Positions 9,963 through 20,087 of a DNA stretch of 52,852 bases are shown here, piece after piece. The notes under the pieces were generated by a model, which was not told where the DNA came from, made no database searches, and worked only from the letters and a program-made list of their open reading frames with translations. The stretch covers positions 1-52,852 of the forward strand of contig NZ_AMXA01000027.1 in NCBI RefSeq assembly GCF_000310145.2. The letters run 5' to 3'. This stretch comes from Thauera sp. 28 (GTDB lineage: Bacteria; Pseudomonadota; Gammaproteobacteria; Burkholderiales; Rhodocyclaceae). The translations under genes were made by a program, and so were the position numbers. Every line of letters begins with the position of its first letter. The first letter of the stretch is position 1.

Positions 9963-9989
9963 TTGAAACGGGAATTATGACTTTATAAA
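9963..9989 (+). promoter_or_regulatory. Possible putA promoter in AT-rich divergent region
   Basis: TTGAAA (9963-9968) and TATAAA (9984-9989) are separated by 15 bases, slightly short for sigma-70. They sit in an AT-rich island (about 9970-10035) in otherwise GC-rich DNA between the Lrp gene and putA. Such an island suits Lrp binding and promoter melting. The leader to the putA GTG would be about 110 bases. Confidence 0.35.
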
Positions 9990-10103
9990 TGCAAATTTTG
10001 GAGCCATTAACTTTTGTTTTTGGCAAAAAATTCGCTCCAGCTCTACGGGCTCCCGAACGCCCCTCCCCACCCCATACGGACGCCTTCCCAGGAGTATCCG
10101 GCC

Positions 10104-13100
10104 GTGATCTCGCTGCCCTCGTCGCCCCCCCAGCTGGCTCCCGAATCGTGCGCTGCCGCGGCCCTGCCCGCGCCCCGGCGCAGTGCGCTGCGCGAACGGA
10201 TCGATGCCGCCTGGCGCCAGCCGGAACCGATCTGCGTGCCTGCCCTGATCGCCGCCGCACGTCTCCCCGACGCGCTGCGCGAGCCGGTGCATACGCTCGC
10301 CCACGACCTCGTCACCGGCCTGCGCGCCACGCGTACGCGCTCGTCCGGCGTCGACGCCCTGATGAAGGAGTTCTCGCTCTCCAGCCAGGAAGGCGTGGCA
10401 CTGATGTGCCTGGCCGAAGCCCTGCTGCGCGTGCCCGACAAGGCCACCGCCGACCGCCTGATCCGCGACAAGCTCGCCGACGGCGACTGGCGCGCGCACA
10501 TTGGCAACAGCCCCTCGCTGTTCGTCAATGCCGCGACCTGGGGCCTGCTGATCACAGGCCGGCTGGTATCGACCAGCAGCGAGCAAGGTCTGTCCGCAGC
10601 GCTCACCCGCCTGGTGGCGCGCGGCGGCGAGCCACTGATCCGCAAGGGCATGGACCTGGCGATGCGCATGCTGGGCGAACAGTTCGTCACCGGCCGCGAC
10701 ATCGACGAGGCCTTGAAGCGCGGCCGCGAACACGAGAAACAGGGCTACCGCTACTCCTTCGACATGCTGGGCGAGGCCGCCATGACGGCCGCCGACGCCG
10801 AGCGCTACTTCAAGGACTACGAGCGCGCCATCCATGCCATCGGCCAGGCCTCCAAGGGCCGTGGCGTGGTCGACGGCAACGGTATCTCGGTCAAGCTCTC
10901 CGCCCTGCATCCGCGCTACACCTGGTCGCAACGCGAACGCGTGCTGGGCGAGCTGCTGCCCCGGCTGAAGGCGCTGTGCCTGCTCGCCAAAGGCTACGAC
11001 ATCGGCCTCAACATCGACGCCGAGGAGGCCGACCGCCTGGACATCTCGCTCGACCTGCTCGAAGCGCTTGCTACCGACGACGCACTCGCCGGCTGGAGCG
11101 GGCTGGGCTTCGTCGTGCAGGCCTACCAGAAGCGCGCGCCCTTCGTGCTCGACTTCGTGATCGACCTCGCACGGCGCAGCGGCCAGCGCATGATGGTGCG
11201 CCTGGTCAAGGGCGCTTACTGGGACGCCGAGATCAAGCGCGCGCAGATCGACGGCCTGGCCGGCTACCCGGTCTATACGCGCAAGGTCTACACCGACGTC
11301 GCCTACCTCGCCTGCGCGCAGAAGCTGCTCGCCGCACGCGACGCGATCTACCCTCAGTTCGCCACCCACAATGCCCACTCGCTGGCGGCCATCTTCCACC
11401 TCGCCGCCGCCGACGGCCGTGCCTGGCAACCTGGCGACTACGAGTTCCAGTGCCTGCACGGCATGGGCGAACCGCTCTACGACCAGCTCGTCGGCCAGCC
11501 CGGCCGTCACCGCATGGTGCGCATCTACGCCCCGGTGGGCAGCCACGAGACTCTGCTCGCCTACCTCGTGCGTCGCCTGCTCGAGAACGGTGCCAACACC
11601 AGCTTCGTCAATCGCATCGTCGATGAGCGCGTGGCAGTCGAGGAGCTGATCGCCGACCCGGTCGAGCAGGCCGCAGCGCTCGCCGGTGCGCCGCATCCGC
11701 GCATCCCGCTGCCTTGTGATCTGTTCGGTGCGCTGCGCACCAACTCCGCGGGCATCGACCTCGCCAGCGAGCCGGTGCGCGCGCGCATCGCCGCCGCCAT
11801 CGAGGCCTCGCGCAGCATGCCCTTCGCAGCCAGCCCGATCGTTGCCGGCAGCGTTGCCGTGCCTGCCGAGGTGCAGCCGGTCACCAACCCGGCCAATCGC
11901 GGCGAAACAGTCGGCGGTGTCGCCGAGGCCACCGCCGCGGACATCGAGCGCGCCCTGGCCGCCGCCAGTGCCGCCGCGCCCGACTGGGCGGGCCAACCGG
12001 CGGCCATGCGCTGCACACGACTTCAGACTGCCGCTGAACTGTTCGAGCGCGATGCCGACACCCTGATCGCACTGGCAGTGCGCGAGGCTGGCAAGTCCTG
12101 GGCCAACGCCGTGGCCGAACTGCGCGAGGCGGTCGATTTCCTGCGCTACTACGCCCAGCAGGCACGCGGCTTCGACGCTGCCAGCCACATCCCGCTCGGG
12201 CCGGTGCTGTGCATCAGCCCGTGGAATTTCCCGCTTGCCATCTTCACCGGCCAGGTGTCGGCCGCGCTCGCCGCCGGCAACCCGGTGCTCGCCAAGCCCG
12301 CCGAACAGACACCGCTGATCGCCGCTTACGCGGTGCGCCTGCTGCACGAGGCCGGCGTACCGGCCGCGGCGCTGCAGCTGCTGCCCGGGCGCGGCGAGAC
12401 CGTCGGCGCCGCGCTGGTGGCGGACGCACGCGTGTGCGGCGTGATGTTCACCGGCTCCACCGAGGTGGCAGCGCTCATCAACCGCAAGCTCGCCGAACGC
12501 GGCGGCAACGTGCCGCTGATCGCCGAGACCGGCGGCCAGAACGCCCTGATCGTGGACTCCACCGCCCTGCCCGAGCAGGTGGTCGCCGACGTGCTCGCCT
12601 CCGCCTTCGACTCCGCCGGCCAGCGCTGCTCGGCACTGCGCGTGCTGTGCCTGCAGGACGACATCGCCGACGGCGTGCTGCACATGCTGCGCGGGGCACT
12701 CGACGAACTGCGCCTGGGCGACCCGGCCGACGTCCGGGTCGACATCGGCCCGGTGATCGATGCCGAGGCGCGCACAGGGTTGGAAGCCCATGTCGCGACG
12801 ATGCAGGGCCGCGGCGCACGCGTCACCCGCCTGCCGCTGCCCGCGGACTGCGCACGCGGCAACTTCGTCGCGCCGACGATCATCGAGATCGGCGCACTGT
12901 CCGAACTCGGCCGCGAGCAGTTCGGCCCCATCCTGCACGTACTGCGTTACCGTGCAGCCGCGCTGGATGGGCTGATCGACGCCATCAACGCCAGCGGCTA
13001 CGGCCTGACCATGGGCGTGCACACCCGCATCGACGAGACCGTCGAGCGCATCGCCTCAAGCGCCCACGTCGGCAACCTCTATGTGAACCGCAACATCATC

Positions 13101-13829
13101 GGCGCCGTCGTGGGCGTACAACCCTTTGGTGGCGAAGGCCTGTCGGGCACCGGACCGAAGGCGGGCGGGCCGCTCTACCTGCACCGCCTGCTGGCGCGCA
13201 CGCCGGGTCCGGCGCTGCTCGACGGCGCACTCGCGGTCAGCGAAGGCAAGGAGACGCGCGCTGCCGACACCGCGCTCGACGGCTTCCTCGCCTGGCTGGA
13301 CGGCGCTGGTCGTGGCCTCGTGGAGGGTGACGAATTCACCGTACTGCGCGACCGCGCAGACGCCTGCCGCGCCCGCCGCATCAGCGGCCTGCGTCTGGCG
13401 CTGCCCGGCCCCACCGGCGAGGACGACAGCCTGCGCTTTACCGCGCGCGGCCTGATCGCCGGCGTCGCGCACACCGCTGCCGCCGTACTGCACCAGGTCA
13501 TGGCCGCACTCGCCAGCGGCAACCGGCTGCTGCTCGCTGACACCCCGGCCGCCCGCAGCACCGTGGCTGCGCTACCGTCGGACCTTGGCCCCGCCGTGGC
13601 GGTGAACGCCAACTGGATCGAACAACCGATCGGCGCCCTGCTGTTCGATGGTGACGACCGCGGCGCCAATGAGCTGCAGCAGCGCCTGGCGGCACTTGAG
13701 GGCCCGATCCTGCAACTGCTGCGCCCCACGCCCGATTATGACCTCGGCCGCCTGGTGCATGAGCGCACACTGTCGATCAATACCGCCGCAGCTGGCGGCA
13801 ACGCCAGCCTGATGGCCATGGGTGCCTAG
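10104..13829 (+). CDS. putA: Bifunctional proline dehydrogenase / L-glutamate gamma-semialdehyde dehydrogenase
   Basis: 1241 residues. Oxidises proline to glutamate using FAD, passing electrons to quinone, then NAD+. The proline dehydrogenase barrel includes SVKLSALHPRY, GLNIDAEEADRL, FVLDFVIDLARRSGQRMMVR and LVKGAYWDAEIKRAQ (about residue 367). The aldehyde dehydrogenase part has SPWNFPLAIFTGQ, VMFTGSTEVA, general-base Glu808 (LIAETGGQN) and nucleophile Cys842 (SAGQRCSALR). A further C-terminal domain of some 200 residues follows, as in long type-B PutA. There is no N-terminal ribbon-helix-helix, so it should not repress itself; the divergent Lrp gene fits that. The start is GTG 10104, with GGAG about 9 bases before it. 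Confidence 0.96.
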   Translation: MISLPSSPPQLAPESCAAAALPAPRRSALRERIDAAWRQPEPICVPALIAAARLPDALREPVHTLAHDLVTGLRATRTRSSGVDALMKEFSLSSQEGVALMCLAEALLRVPDKATADRLIRDKLADGDWRAHIGNSPSLFVNAATWGLLITGRLVSTSSEQGLSAALTRLVARGGEPLIRKGMDLAMRMLGEQFVTGRDIDEALKRGREHEKQGYRYSFDMLGEAAMTAADAERYFKDYERAIHAIGQASKGRGVVDGNGISVKLSALHPRYTWSQRERVLGELLPRLKALCLLAKGYDIGLNIDAEEADRLDISLDLLEALATDDALAGWSGLGFVVQAYQKRAPFVLDFVIDLARRSGQRMMVRLVKGAYWDAEIKRAQIDGLAGYPVYTRKVYTDVAYLACAQKLLAARDAIYPQFATHNAHSLAAIFHLAAADGRAWQPGDYEFQCLHGMGEPLYDQLVGQPGRHRMVRIYAPVGSHETLLAYLVRRLLENGANTSFVNRIVDERVAVEELIADPVEQAAALAGAPHPRIPLPCDLFGALRTNSAGIDLASEPVRARIAAAIEASRSMPFAASPIVAGSVAVPAEVQPVTNPANRGETVGGVAEATAADIERALAAASAAAPDWAGQPAAMRCTRLQTAAELFERDADTLIALAVREAGKSWANAVAELREAVDFLRYYAQQARGFDAASHIPLGPVLCISPWNFPLAIFTGQVSAALAAGNPVLAKPAEQTPLIAAYAVRLLHEAGVPAAALQLLPGRGETVGAALVADARVCGVMFTGSTEVAALINRKLAERGGNVPLIAETGGQNALIVDSTALPEQVVADVLASAFDSAGQRCSALRVLCLQDDIADGVLHMLRGALDELRLGDPADVRVDIGPVIDAEARTGLEAHVATMQGRGARVTRLPLPADCARGNFVAPTIIEIGALSELGREQFGPILHVLRYRAAALDGLIDAINASGYGLTMGVHTRIDETVERIASSAHVGNLYVNRNIIGAVVGVQPFGGEGLSGTGPKAGGPLYLHRLLARTPGPALLDGALAVSEGKETRAADTALDGFLAWLDGAGRGLVEGDEFTVLRDRADACRARRISGLRLALPGPTGEDDSLRFTARGLIAGVAHTAAAVLHQVMAALASGNRLLLADTPAARSTVAALPSDLGPAVAVNANWIEQPIGALLFDGDDRGANELQQRLAALEGPILQLLRPTPDYDLGRLVHERTLSINTAAAGGNASLMAMGA

Positions 13830-14034
13830 CACCAGGCTCCAGAACACGGTACGGATGAGCCCCGATCCAGACCGGCATCACGCAGCTAGGGGCATCACGG
13901 ATGGCAAGACTGAAAAATTCGCTTACCTTTGCCGGGCGCACACGCCACCGTACGGTGGCAACCCGCATCAACGGCCTGCAACGCTGGGCCAAGCAGCAAT
14001 CGCAAACGACACACAGCCACGAAGGAGACGTTTC

Positions 14035-15129
14035 ATGAAAAAAACCCTGCTCGCCACCGCCGTCCTCGCCCTCGGCGGCTTCTCCAACGCGGCCCTGGCC
14101 GACCTGTCGGTCGCCATCGCCGGCCCGATGACCGGCCAGTACGCCTCGGCCGGCGACCAGATCCGCAAGGGCGCGGAGATGGCCATCGCCGACATCAACG
14201 CCCGCGGCGGCGTGCTCGGCGAGAAGCTGAAGCTGGAAGTCGGCGACGACGCCTGCGATCCCAAGCAAGCGGTGTCGGTGGCCAACACCATGGTCAACCG
14301 CAAGATCGTCTTCATGCACGGCCACTGGTGCTCGAGCTCGACCATCCCGGCCTCCGAGGTCTACAACGAGGCCGACATCCCGATGGCTACGGTGTCGACC
14401 AACCCGCAAGTGACCGAGCGCGGCCTGGACAACATCTTCCGCATCATGGGCCGTGACGACCAGCAGGGCATGGTGGCGGGCAGCTACATTGCCGACAAGT
14501 TCGCCGGCAAGAAGGTCGCCGTGGTCGACGACAAGAGCGCCTACGGCAAGGGCCTGGCCGACGAGATGGCCAAGGCGATGGAAGGCAAGGGCCTCAAGCC
14601 CACGCTGCGCGAGGCGATCACTGCCGGCGAGAAGGACTACTCGGGCCTGGTCACCAAGCTCAAGCAGGCCGGCGTCGAGGTGATGGCCTACGGCGGCTAC
14701 CACACCGAGGTTGCGCTCATCCTGCGCCAGGCCCAGGCCGCCGGCCTCGACCTGACCGTGATGGGTGGCGACACCATGACCAACTCCGAGCTCGTCACCG
14801 CTGCCGGCCCGGCTGCGGACAAGGTGCTGTTCACCTTCTCGCCCGACCCGCGCAAGAACGCCGACGCTGCCCCGGTGGTGGAGAAGTTCCGTGCCGCCAA
14901 GGTCGAGCCCGAAGGCTATGTGCTCTACGCCTACGCTGCCTTCCAGCTCTTCGAGCAGGCCGCAACGGCAGCCAAGAGCACCAAGTACGCCGACCTCGAG
15001 AAGGCGATGCGTGGCGGCAGCTTCAACACCGTGATCGGCGAGCTGTCCTTCGACGCCAAGGGCGACCAGAAGGCGCCGGGCTTCGTGGTCTATCGCTGGC
15101 AGGGCGGCCAGTACGACTACGCGCAGTAA
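14035..15129 (+). CDS. livK: Branched-chain amino acid ABC transporter, periplasmic binding protein
   Basis: 364 residues. A signal peptide (KKTLLATAVLALGGFSNAALA, cleaved about residue 22) leads into DLSVAIAGPMTGQYASAGDQ, the hallmark start of LivK/LivJ-type type-I binding proteins. FMHGHWCSSSTIPASEVYN is the ligand-loop region with the expected Ser/Thr residues. ATG 14035 has GAAGGAG upstream, and the longer open frame is non-coding. It is the first gene of a livKHMGF set and is separated from livH by 132 bases with two hairpins, the usual way to make more binding protein than permease. Likely binds Leu/Ile/Val, though other amino acids are possible. Confidence 0.95.
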   Translation: MKKTLLATAVLALGGFSNAALADLSVAIAGPMTGQYASAGDQIRKGAEMAIADINARGGVLGEKLKLEVGDDACDPKQAVSVANTMVNRKIVFMHGHWCSSSTIPASEVYNEADIPMATVSTNPQVTERGLDNIFRIMGRDDQQGMVAGSYIADKFAGKKVAVVDDKSAYGKGLADEMAKAMEGKGLKPTLREAITAGEKDYSGLVTKLKQAGVEVMAYGGYHTEVALILRQAQAAGLDLTVMGGDTMTNSELVTAAGPAADKVLFTFSPDPRKNADAAPVVEKFRAAKVEPEGYVLYAYAAFQLFEQAATAAKSTKYADLEKAMRGGSFNTVIGELSFDAKGDQKAPGFVVYRWQGGQYDYAQ

Positions 15130-15151
15130 TCGCGCCCTGCAGCGCAACACC

Positions 15152-15185
15152 CGGCCGGCGCGCGCCTGACACTGCGCGCCGGCCG
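15152..15185 (+). terminator. Strong hairpin between livK and livH (attenuator or mRNA stabiliser)
   Basis: A perfect 12-bp GC-only stem (15152-15163 with 15174-15185) with a 10-base loop starts about 20 bases after the livK stop. No U-run follows, only a short A-rich stretch, so partial termination or protection from 3' exonucleases is more likely than full termination. A second, bulged hairpin lies at 15204-15243. Confidence 0.6.
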
Positions 15186-15203
15186 CGCAAACAAGAATCC
15201 CCC

Positions 15204-15243
15204 GCGCACGGCGACGGTCCACCACCGTCGGCCGTCGTGCGCC
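15204..15243 (+). repeat. Second imperfect hairpin in the livK-livH gap
   Basis: GCGCACGGCGACGGT pairs with ACCGTCGGCCGTCGTGCGC through a bulged stem around a short loop. It ends about 18 bases before the livH GTG, just ahead of its AGGAGA ribosome binding site, so it could also influence livH translation. Confidence 0.5.
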
Positions 15244-15261
15244 GCCACCGCAGGAGACATC

Positions 15262-16175
<914 letters not shown>

Positions 16176-16176
<1 letters not shown>

Positions 16177-17512
16177 TGAGCGCCATCGTCTTCGCCCGTC
16201 ACGCGATGACCCCCACCGAGCGTCTGCGCGACGCCGGCTGGGTGGCCTTCGTCGGCCTCATCCTCGGCGTGCCGCTGATCGGCCTCACCACCGTCGACGT
16301 GGGCGGCCGGCTGGGGGTCGAGACCCGCTTCGGCCTGCTCCTCGCCGCCGTCGCCGCCGTGTTCGCCGGCCGCCTGCTGCTGCGCTGGTCGATCGACAAC
16401 ATGCGCAACCGCAAGCTCGCCCGCGACCGGGTCAGCACCGCCACCGCTGCCGACCGCGCCCACGGCGCACAGCGCGTGGTCAACGTGCTGGGCTGGATCG
16501 CGCTCGGCGCCTCGATCGCACTGCCGATCGTGTATTCCGACAACCGCTACGTGGTCGACATCGCCACCACGGTGCTGATCTACGTGATGCTGGGCTGGGG
16601 GCTGAACGTGGTGGTGGGCCTGGCCGGCCTGCTCGACCTCGGCTATGTCGCCTTCTACGCCGTCGGCGCCTACTCCTACGCGCTGCTGTCCACCCAGTAC
16701 GGCTGGGGTTTCTGGGAGGCACTGCCGGTGTCGGGTGCCCTGGCAGCGAGCTTCGGCATCCTGCTCGGCTACCCCATCCTGCGCCTGCGCGGCGACTACC
16801 TTGCCATCGTCACCCTCGGCTTCGGCGAGATCATCCGCGTCATCCTGGTGAACTGGACCGAGTTCTCCGGCGGCCCCAACGGCATCAGCTCGATCCCGCG
16901 GCCGAGCTTCTTCGGCCTCGAGTTCACCCGCAGCGCACCCGAGGGCGGGCACAGCTTCGCCAGCTTCTTCGGGCTGGAGTTCTCGGCCATGCACCGGCTG
17001 ATCTTCCTCTACTACCTGATCCTGGTGCTCGCCCTGCTCACCCACGCCTTCGTGTCGCGGCTGCGCAAGCTGCCCGTGGGGCGGGCCTGGGAGGCCCTGC
17101 GCGAAGACGAGATCGCGTGCAAGGCGATGGGCATGAACACCACCAACATCAAGCTCTCGGCCTTCGCCATCGGCGCCATGCTGGGCGGCTTCGCCGGGGT
17201 GTTCTTTGCCGCGCGCCAGGGCTTCATCTCGCCCGAGAGCTTCACCTTCACCGAATCGGCGATCATCCTCGCCATCGTCGTGCTCGGCGGCATGGGCTCG
17301 CAGATGGGCGTGGTGCTGGCCGCCACGCTGCTGGTGCTGATCCCCGAGTTCGGGCGCAATTTTGCCGAGTACCGCATGCTGCTGTTCGGCGCCGCAATGG
17401 TATTGATCATGGTCTGGAAGCCGGGCGGCCTGCTCTCGCACCGCGAACCGACGGTACGCCTGAAGCCCCTGCAGCGTTCGAAGCCGGCCGCCGCCGGCAC
17501 GGAGGTGGCGCA

Positions 17513-17516
<4 letters not shown>
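16176..17516 (+). CDS. livM: Branched-chain amino acid ABC transporter permease LivM
   Basis: 446-residue permease. An N-terminal part with extra membrane segments and a charged loop (MRNRKLARDRVSTATAADRA) precedes the conserved core YVMLGWGLNVVVGLAGLLDL and GDYLAIVTLGFGEIIRVIL. The loop REDEIACKAMGMNTTNIKLS contacts the ATPases. ATG 16176 shares one base with the livH stop; an in-frame GTG three bases earlier is possible. The last bases overlap livG (ATGA). Confidence 0.95.
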
Positions 17517-18342
<826 letters not shown>

Positions 18343-18346
<4 letters not shown>

Positions 18347-19059
18347 TGCTAACGATGGAGGGTGTACACGCCCATTACGGCCACATCCACGCACTGCGCG
18401 GCATCGACGTCGAGGTGCAGGTCGGCGAGATCGTCACCCTGATCGGCGCCAACGGCGCCGGCAAATCGACGCTGATGATGAGCCTGTTCGGCAACCCCAA
18501 GGCCAGCGCCGGGCGCATCGTGTTCGACGGCGAGGACATCACCCGCGTCCATACCCACGAGATCGCCCGCCGCGGCATCGCCCTCGTCCCCGAGGGCCGG
18601 CGCATCTTCCCGCGCATGACGGTGATCGAGAACCTGCAGATGGGCACGGCCCACGCCGACCCCGCCAACTACGACGCCGACATCGCGCGCGTGTTCGCAA
18701 TGTTCCCCATCCTCGACGAGCGCAAGTCGCAGCGCGCCGGCACGCTGTCGGGCGGCGAGCAGCAGATGCTCGCCATCGGCCGCGCACTGATGAGCCGGCC
18801 CAAGCTGCTGCTGCTCGACGAGCCCTCGCTCGGGCTGGCGCCGATCTACATCCGCAAGGTGTTCCAGATCATCCGCGAGCTCAACCGCGACCACGGCATG
18901 ACCATCCTGCTCGTCGAACAGAATGCCAACCAGGCCCTGCGTGTAGCCGATCGTGGCTACGTGCTGCAGCACGGCGAGATCACGCTCGCCGGTACGGGGG
19001 CGGAACTGCTGGCGAGTCCGGAGGTGCGCGCGGCGTATCTGGAGGGCGGGCACGCCTGA
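18343..19059 (+). CDS. livF: Branched-chain amino acid ABC transporter ATPase LivF
   Basis: 238 residues. Walker A is GANGAGKSTLMMSL, with GIALVPEGRRIFPRMTVIEN (typical of LivF), the canonical signature LSGGEQQMLAIGRAL, Walker B LLLLDEPSLGLAPIY and the switch His replaced by Gln in LVEQNANQAL, as is standard for LivF. It pairs with LivG to drive LivHM. The start is ATG 18343, overlapping the livG stop as ATGA; the next codon is also ATG. It ends the liv operon. Confidence 0.96.
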
Positions 19060-19153
19060 TCGGCGATCATCGACACCGGCCCAAAGCTCGACCAGCACAA
19101 GGCCGGGCACTCTGTCCCTCAAGCGCAACACCCCCAACGACGCCCCAAGCTCG

Positions 19154-20056
19154 ATGTCCCAAACCACCCAACCCGCCCGCTGGCTCCCCTTCGTCGTCCT
19201 CGGCATTGGCCTCACCGCGATCTCCTTCGGCGCCATCTTCGCCCGCCTGGCGCAGGCCGAAGGGGTGAGCTCGCTCACCGTGGCGACCTGGCGGCTCGGG
19301 CTCGCCGCATTGATCATCACGCCGGTCGCGCTGATGCAGTCGCGCCGCGAACTGGCGCGGCTCACCCGCCGGCAGATCGGCATGGCGCTGGCGGCGGGCT
19401 TTTTCCTCGCCCTGCATTTCGCCACCTGGATCAGCTCGCTGGAATACACCTCGGTCGCATCCAGCACCGCCCTCGTCACCACCAACCCGCTGTGGATCGG
19501 CCTGGCCTCCTTCCTGATCTTCCGCGAGACGCCCACGCGCATGATGATCGGCGGCATCGCGCTGTCCTTTGCCGGCAGCCTGTTCATCTTCTGGAGCGAC
19601 AGCCAGAACGCGGGCGCCGGCAGCGACCCCATGTTCGGCAACCTGCTGGCGCTGGTCGGCAGCTGGTGCTTCTCCGCCTACCTGCTGATCGGCCGCCGGC
19701 TGCGCGCCGGGCTCGGGCTGCCGGCCTACATCTGGCTCGCCTACGGCGCCGCAGCGCTGTTCCTGTTCGCGGCCAGCGGCGCAGGCGGGGTCGAGCTGTT
19801 CGCGCTCTCGGGTACCGCCTGGCTGGTGCTGCTGGCGATGGCGCTCGGCCCGCAACTGCTCGGCCACACCGCCTACAACTGGTCGCTGCGCTACGTGTCC
19901 GCCACTTTCGTTGCCGTGGTCACGCTCGGCGAACCGGTCGGCAGCGCGCTGATGGCCTTCATCATCTTCGGCGAGGGCTTCGCGCCACTGCAATTCGTCG
20001 GCTTCAGCCTGCTGCTGGTGGGGATCTATCTGGCGGCCAAGGGCGAAAAGGGCTGA
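19154..20056 (+). CDS. EamA/DMT-superfamily permease
   Basis: 300-residue inner-membrane protein with about ten hydrophobic segments in two EamA repeats (FGAIFARLAQAEGVSSLTVA and NLLALVGSWCFSAYLLIGRR). Substrate unknown. It begins 94 bases after livF on the same strand, so it may be read through from the liv operon and could export amino acids or related compounds; that is inference. ATG 19154 begins a sensible cytosolic tail (SQTTQPARWL). The earlier in-frame start overlaps livF and is rejected. It converges on the GGDEF-EAL gene with a 31-base gap. Confidence 0.9.
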   Translation: MSQTTQPARWLPFVVLGIGLTAISFGAIFARLAQAEGVSSLTVATWRLGLAALIITPVALMQSRRELARLTRRQIGMALAAGFFLALHFATWISSLEYTSVASSTALVTTNPLWIGLASFLIFRETPTRMMIGGIALSFAGSLFIFWSDSQNAGAGSDPMFGNLLALVGSWCFSAYLLIGRRLRAGLGLPAYIWLAYGAAALFLFAASGAGGVELFALSGTAWLVLLAMALGPQLLGHTAYNWSLRYVSATFVAVVTLGEPVGSALMAFIIFGEGFAPLQFVGFSLLLVGIYLAAKGEKG

Positions 20057-20087
20057 GTCTCGCGCCGCACGGGCGCAGGCAGCAGGG

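Noticed and set aside
9975-13022. 1015-codon open frame on the minus strand opposite putA
   Set aside because: Antisense shadow of a high-GC gene. The translation is Gly/Ala/His/Gln/Val rich with no domain, while the plus strand encodes a complete PutA with catalytic residues.
20062-20076. Small hairpin between the convergent DMT permease and GGDEF-EAL genes
   Set aside because: Only a 5-bp stem and no T-run; too weak to call a terminator.
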